34,032 nt of DNA. Source: an uncultured Pseudomonadota bacterium (lineage in GTDB: Bacteria > Pseudomonadota > Gammaproteobacteria > Methylococcales > Methylomonadaceae). Both the position numbers and the translations under genes were made by a program. The notes beneath the pieces are model-generated. The model worked only from the letters and a program-made list of their open reading frames with translations, did not search any database and was not told the DNA's origin. Shown in pieces: positions 10,145 through 18,018 of this stretch (within the stretch, counting starts at the first letter, position 1; the number at the start of each line of letters is the position of its first letter). Location of the stretch: positions 1 to 34,032 of the forward strand of contig CAINHP010000124.1 in NCBI GenBank assembly GCA_903848905.1, given 5' to 3'.

Positions 10145-11623
10145 ATGATGACGATTAAACATAACAGGCACGTTAATTTTTTATTACTCTTACTGACGCT
10201 TACAGCGGCGGGTTGTACGCAAAATTCAAAAGACGCACTAAGCGTCAATGATCTTGATTCAGACGTTGCTCAACAAGATAAAAAGTACGTTGACGGTTAT
10301 TTTCATAACTATCAACCGACAGATAAAAATGAAATTAGCAAGACTGTTGCTCAAAACCAAGATACGGTGTGGGCACGTTTACTGTCTTTATACTCACTAC
10401 CAAAAATTGAAAATGAACGCATTGACCATGAAATCAATTGGTATTTGAGTCATCCTAATGCGCTCAACGCGATTCAACAACGCGCAGAGCCTTATCTGCA
10501 TTTGATTCTTGACGAAATCGAAGCTAAAAACATTCCTGGTGAATTAGCGCTGTTGCCTGTTGTGGAAAGTGCATTTATTCCTAATGCGTATTCAAAAGCG
10601 GAGGCGTCGGGCCTTTGGCAATTTGTCCCGTCAACGGGCAGAATGTTTGGTCTTCAACAAAACTCATGGTACGACGGACGTCGTGACGTTTATGCGTCAA
10701 CGAAAGCCGCGACAACCTACTTAAAACAGTTAAGTGAAACTTTTGATGGCGATTGGTTGCTTGCGCTTGCGTCGTATAATTACGGAAAAGGTAACGTTAG
10801 AAAATCAATTGAGCGAAATGAGTACCGCAATTTGCCAACAGATTATTGGTCACTTTCACTGCCTGATGAAACGACAAATTACGTTCCCCGTTTGCTTGCC
10901 ATTGCTAAAATCTTTGCCAATGCAAATGAATATAATGTTAATTTACATCATATTCCAAATAAGCCCTATTTTGAAATTGTGCCTTTAGATGCGCAATTGG
11001 ATTTATCAAAAGCAGCCGAAATGGCGGATATGTCGCTACATGATTTTTTAAAGCTCAATCCTGCCTTTAATAAAAAGAAAACAGCACCAGAAGGTTCAGG
11101 TCCTCGTCGTTTATTGATTCCTGTTGCGAAAGCGGAAGGATTTAAAGAAAACTTAGCGCAACTGCCTTTTGAAGAATGGGTTTCATCAAGTTATGACGCT
11201 GACGATAACAAAAACGAAGTGGATGTGCGTCAAGACCCGATTCGCCAGCATGATGTGAAAGATGCAAAGCCTATTTTGGCGTTACATAAAGCAAAATTAG
11301 CTGAAAAAGATAAAGGTCATCATAATAAAAAAGATGAAAAAATAGCTTCTGTTGCTTCAACATTATCAGATAAATCAAACGAAAAAAGTAAAACACAAGA
11401 GAAAACGGTAGCTTATGTTGTCAAAAAAGGCGATACCGTAACAAGTTTATCTCAGAAGTTTGCCGTTGATGCAAAGTCACTTGCCGATTGGAATAAATTA
11501 TCGGCTAAAAATACGTTAATTGAAGGTCATATATTAACCGTTAGAGCGCCTTCTGTAGCGGTTGCAGCGGTATCGACAAAATCACAAACTGTGCATAACA
11601 AAAAAGTGAAATCCTCAAGTTAA
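10145..11623 (+). CDS. mltD: MltD-type membrane-bound lytic murein transglycosylase with LysM
   Basis: Cleaves peptidoglycan glycan strands to 1,6-anhydro products at the outer membrane. The 492 residues begin with a lipoprotein signal ending LTAAGC (lipid-attachment Cys24). The SLT domain (about 115-250) has the catalytic glutamate E141 in LPVVESAF, then SGLWQFVPSTGRMFGL and LALASYNYGKGNVRKSI. A LysM-like segment around 300-355 is degenerate, and a clear LysM (about 422-468, YVVKKGDTVTSLSQKF) ends the protein. Between them is a charged linker rich in Lys, Asp and Glu. AAGG at 10137-10140 precedes tandem ATGs at 10145 and 10148; spacing slightly favours the second. Confidence 0.93.
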   Translation: MMTIKHNRHVNFLLLLLTLTAAGCTQNSKDALSVNDLDSDVAQQDKKYVDGYFHNYQPTDKNEISKTVAQNQDTVWARLLSLYSLPKIENERIDHEINWYLSHPNALNAIQQRAEPYLHLILDEIEAKNIPGELALLPVVESAFIPNAYSKAEASGLWQFVPSTGRMFGLQQNSWYDGRRDVYASTKAATTYLKQLSETFDGDWLLALASYNYGKGNVRKSIERNEYRNLPTDYWSLSLPDETTNYVPRLLAIAKIFANANEYNVNLHHIPNKPYFEIVPLDAQLDLSKAAEMADMSLHDFLKLNPAFNKKKTAPEGSGPRRLLIPVAKAEGFKENLAQLPFEEWVSSSYDADDNKNEVDVRQDPIRQHDVKDAKPILALHKAKLAEKDKGHHNKKDEKIASVASTLSDKSNEKSKTQEKTVAYVVKKGDTVTSLSQKFAVDAKSLADWNKLSAKNTLIEGHILTVRAPSVAVAAVSTKSQTVHNKKVKSSS

Positions 11624-11644
11624 TCTTGTTCACTTGCCCGTTCT

Positions 11645-11680
11645 AGCGTAGCGACTTTTCAATAAAAGAATAGCTACGCT
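11645..11680. terminator. Stem-loop between convergent mltD and yraN
   Basis: AGCGTAGC (11645-11652) pairs with GCTACGCT (11673-11680), with an inner CTTTT/AAAAG stem (11655-11659, 11664-11668) around CAAT. It overlaps the last base of yraN. Neither strand has a strong T run after the stem, so it may be a weak bidirectional terminator or an RNA-end stabiliser. Confidence 0.5.
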
Positions 11681-12051
11681 TAAAACGCATTTTGAACCCA
11701 TTGTAATTCCCCTTCTCCTGATATTCCAATGACATCAAAACGTATGGCGGGCATATCGCTTGTTAACGTATTGAGATAAAATTCGGTTGTGGCAATCAAT
11801 TTTGCTTGTTTTGAGGCGGTCACGCTTTCTAATGCGCTGCCGTATTTGGCATTTTTTCGAAAACGTACTTCAACAATCACAAGTGTTTCTCCTTCACGCA
11901 TGATTAAATCGAGTTCACCATGTGGGCAGCGAAAGTTACGTTCAACGAGTGTGAAATGATTTGAAAGTAAAAAGTCACACGCACGTTGCTCGGCGAGTTC
12001 ACCACTGCGTAAATGAGCTGCTTTTGTTTTAGGAATTTTCGTTGTATTCAT
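11680..12051 (-). CDS. yraN: YraN/UPF0102 endonuclease-fold protein
   Basis: 123-residue member of UPF0102, a small PD-(D/E)XK-fold family whose role is not settled. The motif set is visible: RSGELAEQRACDFL, then NFRCPHGELDLIMREGETLVIVEVRFRKN with the GELDLI and VEVR nuclease-like positions, then KQAKLIATTEFYL and IRFDVIGI. The frame is open to 12126, but ATG at 12051 gives the family-like N terminus. The earlier start would overlap the divergent rsmI and adds a non-conserved tail. yraN and rsmI are divergent with 66 bases between them, as in E. coli. Confidence 0.9.
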   Translation of the reverse strand: MNTTKIPKTKAAHLRSGELAEQRACDFLLSNHFTLVERNFRCPHGELDLIMREGETLVIVEVRFRKNAKYGSALESVTASKQAKLIATTEFYLNTLTSDMPAIRFDVIGISGEGELQWVQNAF

Positions 12052-12117
12052 AGTGGTTTTGCCGATTTTTAAATATTGAAAATAGAACGCGTATTTTACG
12101 CATTTTAAGAGAAAAAT

Positions 12118-12981
12118 ATGACTCAAACATCCGGTACGCTCTTTATCGTGGCAACGCCTATTGGCAATTTGGCTGATATCACTTTTCGGGCAATTGACAC
12201 GTTAAAAAGTGTTGATTTGATTGCTGCTGAAGATACACGTCACGTTAAAATGTTGCTACAACATTATGGAATTAGCAATAAAGTCATTGCACTGCATCAA
12301 CATAATGAAGATAAAGCCGCGTTAGACATTATCGAAAAACTTCGCTCGGGAATATCCATTGCGCTGGTATCGGATGCAGGAACGCCGCTGATTAGCGATC
12401 CCGGTATGCCTGTTGTCAAAGCGGTGCATGAAGCGAATTTAACGGTTGTTCCCATTACAGGGGCATGCGCGTTAATTGCCGCTTTATCGGTGGCTGGCGT
12501 GGCGATTACGCCATTTACGTTTGAAGGGTTTACGCCCCGCACGTCAGGGGCAAGGCAAACATTTTTCAAAGAACGTGCAGAGATACCGACGACATGGGTT
12601 TTTTATGAGTCATGTCATCGTATTTTAGATTGTTTGCAGGATATGGCGAGTGTTCTGCCACTTGAGCGCTCGATTGTGATTGCGCGTGAATTAACGAAGT
12701 TACATGAAACGATTGTTAAATTACCGTTGGGTGAGATGTTAGCTCTTGTTGAGCGCGATGCGAATATGCGTCGAGGTGAATTTGTTGTTATTGTTGAAGG
12801 CGCAGAAAAAATTAACCCTGCAGATATTGACTTAACGTCTGAGCAGTTGCGTGTGCTCACGCTTCTGCTTACACAATGTAGTTTGAAACAAGCCGTTTCA
12901 CTCGCAGTTGAGATTACGGGCGCGAAGAAAAAATTATTGTATCAAAAAGCGCTTGAAATTAATGGTGCTGAGGGTGAATAA
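12118..12981 (+). CDS. rsmI: RsmI, 16S rRNA (cytidine-1402-2'-O)-methyltransferase
   Basis: Methylates the ribose 2'-OH of C1402 in the decoding centre of 16S rRNA. The 287 residues show the tetrapyrrole-methylase-type fold: LFIVATPIGNLADITFRA at the N terminus, AEDTRHVKMLLQHYGI, the SDAGTPLISDPGMPVV loop, PITGACALIAALSVAG, and TFEGFTPRTSGARQ. A C-terminal helical region with KKKLLYQKALEI completes it. The ATG at 12118 follows an AAGAGAAAA stretch. It is divergent from yraN, the usual arrangement. Confidence 0.96.
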   Translation: MTQTSGTLFIVATPIGNLADITFRAIDTLKSVDLIAAEDTRHVKMLLQHYGISNKVIALHQHNEDKAALDIIEKLRSGISIALVSDAGTPLISDPGMPVVKAVHEANLTVVPITGACALIAALSVAGVAITPFTFEGFTPRTSGARQTFFKERAEIPTTWVFYESCHRILDCLQDMASVLPLERSIVIARELTKLHETIVKLPLGEMLALVERDANMRRGEFVVIVEGAEKINPADIDLTSEQLRVLTLLLTQCSLKQAVSLAVEITGAKKKLLYQKALEINGAEGE

Positions 12982-13045
12982 TAAATTATTCAATTAATTG
13001 ATAAATTTATCCGATAAATTAATATCTTGCATTTATGCGTTCAGA

Positions 13046-13080
13046 CGTTATGTCGGCATTGTAGCTGCCAAATCATAACG
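13046..13080. other. Intergenic stem-loop between convergent rsmI and fliC
   Basis: CGTTATG (13046-13052) and CATAACG (13074-13080) enclose a second pair GGCA/TGCC (13055-13058, 13066-13069). It lies in the 141-base gap where rsmI and the flagellin gene converge. There is no T run after it on the fliC strand and only TTTT on the rsmI strand, so a terminator role is possible but unproven. Confidence 0.5.
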
Positions 13081-13122
13081 CCTGTTTTCATTTCAAAAAT
13101 TCATTGTCATGTTATGTGCTGA

Positions 13123-14769
13123 TTATCTCAACAAGGTCATGACGGTTTGGCCAGATTGATTAGCTTGCGCTAACATCGCTGTTCCTGCTTGTTGTAATAT
13201 TTGAGCACGGCTCATGTTTGCAGTTTCTACTGCGAAATCGGCATCCATAATACGTGATTTAGCTGCAGTTTGATTTTCAATGCCGTTTTGCAAGTTAGCA
13301 ATCGTTGTTGTGAAACGATTTTGGGTTGAACCTAAGTTTGAGCGTTCTGTATCAATAGCAGCAATAGCAGCATCGATGTAATTAATTGCTGATAATGCAT
13401 AATCCGCTGCTACGCCGTCAGCGGCAGTCGAAATATCTAAAATTAATTTATTGTTACTGATTGAAGAAGCTTTATCGGTTTCATTTGCTGACGCAGTTTT
13501 CAATGGATCTTCAACATAAGATGCGCCAGCAATCGCCTTCGCTACAGCTAATCCAGCTAAGGTTTTTTGAGCCTCTCTATCGGCACCAAATGCATTACCT
13601 ACTTTAAATGACCGGTTCACCGACTGGTTTAAAACGGTATCTTGACCAGCAACAGCTAAATCTACTTGGCCTGACACATCTCTGACTGAAGCGGGTTTAT
13701 CAATTTTGTCCCCAGTTAAACTGTACATGATGTTGGTGTAAACGTTTTGGCTAATGGCTGTAATAGTGATTTTTGCCGCGTCAGCCAATGATGCTGCTGT
13801 AATTGATAGTGAAGCTGCTTGAGCCGCATCGGTTACACTTTTCGCTTGAATAACAGTATCTGTTGCGATAACAGATGTATTGGTTGCCTGGATAGCGAAG
13901 TCAGATGCATTGACTTTATCAGTAAATTCTTGTGATACTAATTCGGTAGATAAACTTGTTGTTGTAGTTGTTTTAGTTGCTGCAGATGAAGCTGCTAATG
14001 CTGCCGCTGCTTTCGCGTTTGCTGTTGATGCGGCTTTTGCAAGTGCTACATCAGTAGGTGATTCCATTGCTTTTTTTGCGGCAACAACCGCTGCATTGGC
14101 TAATTTAGCTGCTGAGTTAGCGGGTGTTAACAATTGATAATAAGCAGAAGTAGAATCATTGACAGCGTCATTACTGGCTTTAGTGATTGCAGCAGACATG
14201 GAAGAATCAATTTTTTGACTGGCTGGACTGAGTGTTGTTTTAGTCACGGGGGCCAATAATTGACTCATATTGGATACTGCTACGCCAATACGACTGTTGG
14301 TGTCTGAAGTGGCACCTACTTGAATATTTAAGCCAGTAGTGAGGTCACCGTTTAGAATTTTTTTACCATTGAATTCACTATTTTGGACAACACGCATTAA
14401 TTCATCGTTTAATGCTTTGAACTCAGTGTCGATTTTAGCGCGATCCGAAGCTGAAACAGCTGCGTTACTTGATGATTGCACGGCTAAATCTCGCATACGT
14501 TGCAAGGTATCAGTTAATGAACCTAACGCGCCTTCAGCAGTTTGTGTAAGTGAGATGCCGTCGTTTGCATTTCTAACAGCAACGGTCATACCACGAATTT
14601 GAGAGTTCATTCTGTCAGCAATAGCAAGACCAGCTGCATCATCTTTTGCACTATTAACTCTTACGCCAGATGATAAGCGTGTCATTGATGTCGAAAGTGA
14701 TGTTGCCGAAGAAGTTAAATTACGTTGCCCGTTAATTGAGCTTAAATTGGTGTTGATTATAAGTGCCAT
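13123..14769 (-). CDS. fliC: Flagellin
   Basis: Structural subunit of the flagellar filament, exported through the flagellar type III system. The 548 residues have the conserved D0/D1 ends: an N terminus of MALIINTNLSSINGQRNL with LSSGVRVNSAKDDAAGLAIADRM, and a C terminus with IDAAIAAIDTERSNLGSTQNRF and ending QANQSGQTVMTLLR. The middle (about 175-400) is variable and rich in Ala, Ser and Thr. GGAG lies upstream of the ATG at 14769. A sigma-54-type promoter lies about 110 bases upstream. flaG is nearby on the same strand, but fliD and fliS are not in the window. A second, broken flagellin at 16046-16715 matches residues 327-548. Confidence 0.96.
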   Translation of the reverse strand: MALIINTNLSSINGQRNLTSSATSLSTSMTRLSSGVRVNSAKDDAAGLAIADRMNSQIRGMTVAVRNANDGISLTQTAEGALGSLTDTLQRMRDLAVQSSSNAAVSASDRAKIDTEFKALNDELMRVVQNSEFNGKKILNGDLTTGLNIQVGATSDTNSRIGVAVSNMSQLLAPVTKTTLSPASQKIDSSMSAAITKASNDAVNDSTSAYYQLLTPANSAAKLANAAVVAAKKAMESPTDVALAKAASTANAKAAAALAASSAATKTTTTTSLSTELVSQEFTDKVNASDFAIQATNTSVIATDTVIQAKSVTDAAQAASLSITAASLADAAKITITAISQNVYTNIMYSLTGDKIDKPASVRDVSGQVDLAVAGQDTVLNQSVNRSFKVGNAFGADREAQKTLAGLAVAKAIAGASYVEDPLKTASANETDKASSISNNKLILDISTAADGVAADYALSAINYIDAAIAAIDTERSNLGSTQNRFTTTIANLQNGIENQTAAKSRIMDADFAVETANMSRAQILQQAGTAMLAQANQSGQTVMTLLR

Positions 14770-14879
14770 AAATACTCCGTTTTAAAGTGTTTTTCTAGTA
14801 AAAATACTGTTTTCGAATCCCATTTAGATGCAAATTAAAATGCCACTAAATTGACATTGCTTTTACAAATACTCAAAAA

Positions 14880-14895
14880 AGCAATAAATGTACCA
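14880..14895 (-). promoter_or_regulatory. Sigma-54 promoter for fliC
   Basis: On the minus strand the site reads TGGTACA-TTTA-TTGCT. It fits the TGGYAYR-N4-TTGCW consensus at every fixed position with correct GG-to-GC spacing. The predicted transcript starts near 14869, giving a leader of about 100 bases before the fliC ATG. No sigma-28 motif (GCCGATAA) was found in the same interval. Confidence 0.75.
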
Positions 14896-14914
14896 ATTTT
14901 AAACGAGGAAATAT

Positions 14915-14923
14915 GGGGGGGGG
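14915..14923. repeat. Homopolymer run of nine G residues
   Basis: A G9 tract on the plus strand, C9 when read toward fliC, lies about 20 bases upstream of the sigma-54 -24 element and about 85 bases before the divergent small membrane gene. Such tracts are prone to slippage. Confidence 0.95.
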
Positions 14924-15008
14924 TGTGGCAATTGGATATAGTGTGAAATAGTCGAGTTCTGGTAGAGTGCTAGTCTTCTTCAATACCCAACGTAAAATTT
15001 GACACGTC

Positions 15009-15365
15009 ATGAATCTAAGTGGACAATTTGATGAAGTTAAACTTAATGGGTTGTATAAAATGGCTTTCGATACTATTTATTTTCAAAATCCGCACACAAA
15101 TCAACTTAGAGAAGCGCCAGTGGGGTTCTCATGGACGTGTCTTTTCTTTGGCTGTTTCGTCCCCCTTTTCAGAAGTGACTGGAAATGGGCGCTCATCATG
15201 TTTTTGTGTTCGCTAGCCACTTATGGACTTAGTCAATTTGTATTTATTTTTATATACAATAAACTGTATATCAAAGATTTGATTAGCGAAGGTTATCGGG
15301 TTAAATCTATTGAAAATGGAACTATCGGGGACTTGGAGAGAGAATTAAGCCTTGTACTTGATTAA
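15009..15365 (+). CDS. Small membrane protein, HrgC/DUF2628-like
   Basis: 118 residues. After an 18-residue lead comes a segment resembling a known small-protein family: IYFQNPHTNQLREAPVGFSW, then a hydrophobic turn (TCLFFGCFVPLF), a DWKW motif, one or two membrane helices (WALIMFLCSLATYGLSQFVFIFIY) and a cytosolic tail starting NKLYIKDLISEGY. The function is unknown. The start could be the ATG at 15009 or the in-frame ATG at 15060, which fits shorter relatives better; neither has a strong ribosome-binding site. It is transcribed opposite to the flagellin genes on both sides, so it is probably an insertion into a flagellin/flaG cluster rather than a flagellar gene. Confidence 0.7.
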   Translation: MNLSGQFDEVKLNGLYKMAFDTIYFQNPHTNQLREAPVGFSWTCLFFGCFVPLFRSDWKWALIMFLCSLATYGLSQFVFIFIYNKLYIKDLISEGYRVKSIENGTIGDLERELSLVLD

Positions 15366-15366
15366 T

Positions 15367-15472
15367 TAAGATAGTAAGTCAATACCGTTGTGATATAGCC
15401 TTATACATACTTCGGGTGCGAAAGATTGATTTCATTCTACGCAACGAAACCAATTCATTGGTCACTATCTTA
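15367..15472. repeat. 106-bp segment bounded by 9-bp inverted repeats
   Basis: TAAGATAGT (15367-15375) and ACTATCTTA (15464-15472) are perfect inverted repeats flanking about 88 bases without a coding frame. Inside is a second weaker pair (GATTTC ... GAAACC). It lies between the convergent small membrane gene and flaG. A long-range hairpin or a tiny mobile-element relic are both possible. Confidence 0.5.
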
Positions 15473-15512
15473 TGCTGTTAGAGTTGTTCGACTTTTCATG
15501 CTCAAAAAATTA

Positions 15513-15905
15513 TTAAGCCTTAGTTTGAAGAAGTGAACCTGAATTACCTTCCAATTCTTTCATTCTTTTCATAAAGTCTAGCATCTCAGCTGTTGGAATT
15601 TGGCGAATCAATTCGCCGGATTCCGTATCGACAATTTTAATTATGACGTGTTTTGTTGTATCGTCTATCTGAAAACTCAAACTATGATTTGAATATTGAA
15701 GTATTTCATTACCTTTTGATGCTACTGCCTTGGCAGTTTCTAAATTCAATTTTGTATTGTCTTCGTTTTTCAGTGGACTTGCGTCTACTGTTTTTAAATC
15801 TCCTGCCGGATTGGCTTGTTTGATTTCAGTAATGGAATTAGATAAAACTGATGTGGCTTGAATTTTTGCAGAAGCAGCAAGCGTTATAGTAGATATTTCA
15901 CTCAT
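15513..15905 (-). CDS. flaG: FlaG family flagellar protein
   Basis: 130 residues; FlaG proteins are thought to limit or tune filament length and are usually encoded next to flagellin. The variable N-terminal half (1-75) leads into the FlaG domain: LSFQIDDTTKHVIIKIVDTE, then SGELIRQIPTAEMLDFMKRM. These are the β-strand pair and the diagnostic GE-IRQIP motif. A good Shine-Dalgarno (AGAGGG) precedes the ATG at 15905. It lies on the same strand as fliC with an oppositely oriented gene between them. No sigma-28 or sigma-54 promoter was recognised just upstream. Confidence 0.9.
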   Translation of the reverse strand: MSEISTITLAASAKIQATSVLSNSITEIKQANPAGDLKTVDASPLKNEDNTKLNLETAKAVASKGNEILQYSNHSLSFQIDDTTKHVIIKIVDTESGELIRQIPTAEMLDFMKRMKELEGNSGSLLQTKA

Positions 15906-16045
15906 GACACCCTCTTAATTTTTAACTAAGCGTGAAGTGTTAAAGTATTTCGAGACACTCATACCTAGACTTGATTGAATGATTAACTTAAGGTTAAGAG
16001 CCGCTAAAAAAAAACAGCTTAACTCTCAACCCTAAGTATAAACCT

Positions 16046-16715
16046 TTATCTCAATAAAGCCATTACAGTTTGACCAGATTGGTTAGCTCGCGCTATCATC
16101 GCTGTAACTGCTTGTTGCAAAATTTGAGCGCGGATCAAGTTTGCCGTTTCTACTGCGAAATCTGGATCCAGAATGCGTGACTTAGCATCAGTTTGGTTTT
16201 CAATGCCGTTTTGCAAGTTAGCAATCGTTGTTGTGAAACGGTTTTGAGTTGAACCCAAGTTTGAGCGTTCTGTATCAAGCGCCGCAATTGCCGCATCGAT
16301 ATAGTTAATTGACGCTAACGCGAAAATCAGCCGCAACACTTTCAGCTACAGTTGAAGCTGAAAGCACTAAAGCGTTATTACCAATAAAAGACGCTTTGTC
16401 TGTTTCGTTAGCTGAAGCTGTTTTCAAAGGATCTTCAACATAAGACGCACCAGCAACCGCTTTAGCTAATGCTAAACCAGCCAATGTTTTTTGTACTTCT
16501 CTGTCCGCACCAGATGCATTGCCTACTTTGATCGATCTATTAACGGCTTGGTTTAATACGTTATATTGACCGGCAACCGTCATATCAACTTCACCTGATA
16601 CGTTTCTAACTGATGCAGGAAGATCAATTTTGTCACCAGTTAATGCGTTCATTACCGTTACGTAAATATGTTGACCTGCTGCAGCAACGTTAGCTTTTGC
16701 TGCTTCAGCTAATGA
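16046..16715 (-). pseudogene. Second flagellin, 5'-truncated and frameshifted
   Basis: The minus strand encodes a protein collinear with fliC residues 327-548, from SLAEAAKANV to the end SGQTVMALLR. The matching part of fliC (13123-13791) is 669 bases and this copy is 670. The difference is one extra base near 16322-16325, in the GAAAATC run, which shifts the frame. Upstream, homology stops abruptly at 16715, where a TAG codon precedes the first matching serine, so the N-terminal D0/D1 half is absent. Several conserved C-terminal positions have changed (DPDFA for DADFA, NLIRAQ for NMSRAQ, AVTAMIARAN for AGTAMLAQAN). It cannot make a filament subunit. It could act as a donor for gene conversion with fliC. 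Confidence 0.9.
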
Positions 16716-16794
16716 CTAAAAAATACTTTCGTAATATCGACTGAATTTTTTGTGCTTTAATTTGTTTGATGTATTTTTTTAACGTTTTATCTGC

Positions 16795-16832
16795 AAAAAA
16801 AATAGCCCTGTTTAAGTAAATAAAAAAGGCTA
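16795..16832 (-). terminator. Possible terminator after the 61-residue gene
   Basis: On the minus strand TAGCC and GGCTA (16828-16832, 16803-16807) form a short 5-bp stem followed by eight T residues (16795-16802). It lies 28 bases past the stop of the small gene at 16861. The stem is weak but the T run is long. Confidence 0.45.
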
Positions 16833-16860
16833 CTTTATAAAAATAACATCTCGCTAAATA

Positions 16861-17046
16861 TTAGGCGTGCGTATTAATCGAACGGGCACTTGGCGTTTCC
16901 ATATTCACGCTAACATTAGTGTCTACTTCTGCAACTTTCTTTGAGGGAGTTATTGCAGCAACAACCTCATCAGGTTTAACTAAAAGAGGTTGGTTTAATT
17001 CACGAATGGTTTGCGAGATGGTTGGAATGACTGACGAACTTATCAT
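16861..17046 (-). CDS. Unknown 61-residue protein near flagellin genes
   Basis: No family was recognised. The start at 17046 is chosen because GGAG lies 5 bases upstream; the frame is open to an ATG at 17079, which would add 11 residues without a better site. The protein (MISSSVIPTISQTIRELNQP, then a Val/Ser/Thr-rich tail ending ARSINTHA) has no membrane helix or cysteine and looks largely disordered. A motif identical to the sigma-28 -10 element (GCCGATAA) lies about 100 bases upstream, so co-regulation with motility genes is plausible. I infer a motility-associated accessory protein only weakly. Confidence 0.55.
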   Translation of the reverse strand: MISSSVIPTISQTIRELNQPLLVKPDEVVAAITPSKKVAEVDTNVSVNMETPSARSINTHA

Positions 17047-17149
17047 TCTGTTCTCCAAATTGTAATTAAAAATATGCAACCAACCTTTTTATCACATCAA
17101 ATTGTGTTTGAAATTTTCATTTCAAATGAGTTTCAAATGCGATAACACG

Positions 17150-17174
17150 TTATCGGCAAAAATAATTATTTTTA
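17150..17174 (-). promoter_or_regulatory. Candidate sigma-28 (FliA) promoter
   Basis: The minus strand has GCCGATAA (17150-17157), an exact match to the sigma-28 -10 box. TAAA (17171-17174) lies 13 bases before it; the usual spacing is about 15, so the -35 half is imperfect. It points toward the small gene starting at 17046. The remaining bases of 17080-17384 hold only short A+T-rich palindromes, with no gene I can support. Confidence 0.5.
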
Positions 17175-17384
17175 GAGTTTGTTTTTCGTTAATTTGATAA
17201 TAGAAAAAGCTAATCGTGTAGGCAAAGGGAGCAGGTGATTCCAAACTATGTCGATGGATAAATTCTGCTTCTAGCAACACAGTTATGCCTTATCTGGTCT
17301 AATTCTGGATTCTGTCGTCACATCATTTGATTTTAGTGCAACGATTGTTTTTTGTTTATATTCCGGTGTTCTGGTTAGAGAAAA

Positions 17385-17651
17385 TCATTTGGATTTCTTT
17401 TTGAGGGCATTGCTTATTTCTTCAAGGTGTTCGTTCATCGAGATAAATGTTGATAGTGAGCCGATAAACAAGACATACAGTAAAAAGAATCCTAACAGGA
17501 CTATGTCATTGTTTGCCGATTTACCTAATAATGCGACAAGCGAATTTTTGCTTTCATGAAAATTGAAAATGACTGCGATAAACGAAAGAATGACGATAAG
17601 GTGAATTGTTGACAACATTCGTCCGAAAATAGTTGCAATTAGTTTGTTCAT
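17385..17651 (-). CDS. Unknown two-helix membrane protein
   Basis: 88 residues, no family recognised. Two hydrophobic helices are clear: about 13-31 (LSTIHLIVILSFIAVIFNF) and about 50-70 (IVLLGFFLLYVLFIGSLSTF). They are separated by a short polar loop and followed by a charged tail (NEHLEEISNALKKKSK) that should be cytosolic. A good Shine-Dalgarno (GAGGG) sits 6 bases before the ATG at 17651. It may be an inner-membrane accessory or small transport-like protein. Nothing in the context fixes a role. Confidence 0.6.
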   Translation of the reverse strand: MNKLIATIFGRMLSTIHLIVILSFIAVIFNFHESKNSLVALLGKSANNDIVLLGFFLLYVLFIGSLSTFISMNEHLEEISNALKKKSK

Positions 17652-17897
17652 ACAAGCCCTCGATTTGATAAAAGCAAGAAATTAAGATGCAATCATCACT
17701 TAAAAATAAAAGTGACTCTCAGTATATCGGTTTGAAGGCTGTTTTTTTGAGGTGAGTTGGTTTTTGAATTATTGGTGGATTGTCTCTTTACAGGAAATTA
17801 TTAATTAATAATTAAGGGTATTGTTAATTATTTTGATCATCTGTATTATATGGTTAACAAGTTTTTAGCGTTCTCATTATTATAGTTTGACATCTCC

Positions 17898-17933
17898 GCT
17901 CTCATTGCTACTAGGTAATGGGAGCTTTTTTTT
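17898..17933 (+). terminator. Rho-independent terminator with no upstream gene on its strand
   Basis: GCTCTCATT (17898-17906) pairs with AATGGGAGC (17917-17925), 9 pairs with one G-U, followed by eight T residues (17926-17933). The nearest plus-strand gene ends at 15365 and the adjacent genes on both sides read leftward. The segment 17652-17897 has no coding frame and holds only A+T-rich palindromes such as TTATTAATTAATAA. The terminator may therefore end an unannotated small RNA. Confidence 0.8.
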
Positions 17934-18018
17934 GTGTCGATTTAAGGGGGGATTTAATTGCACACAAAGCTATATTCCCTATAATTCGACTGTCTTACTG
18001 AATTTTTAATTGACCTGA

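Noticed and set aside
12051-12126. Longer yraN starting at 12126
   Set aside because: The extra 25 residues are not like the family and the start would overlap divergent rsmI.
13880-14137. Rightward open frame opposite fliC rich in Ala and Val
   Set aside because: It is the antisense shadow of the low-complexity flagellin centre; no ribosome-binding site or homology.
14830-14850. Second sigma-54-like motif upstream of fliC (TGGCATT followed by TTTGC)
   Set aside because: The GG-to-GC spacing is one base too long; the site at 14880-14895 fits exactly.
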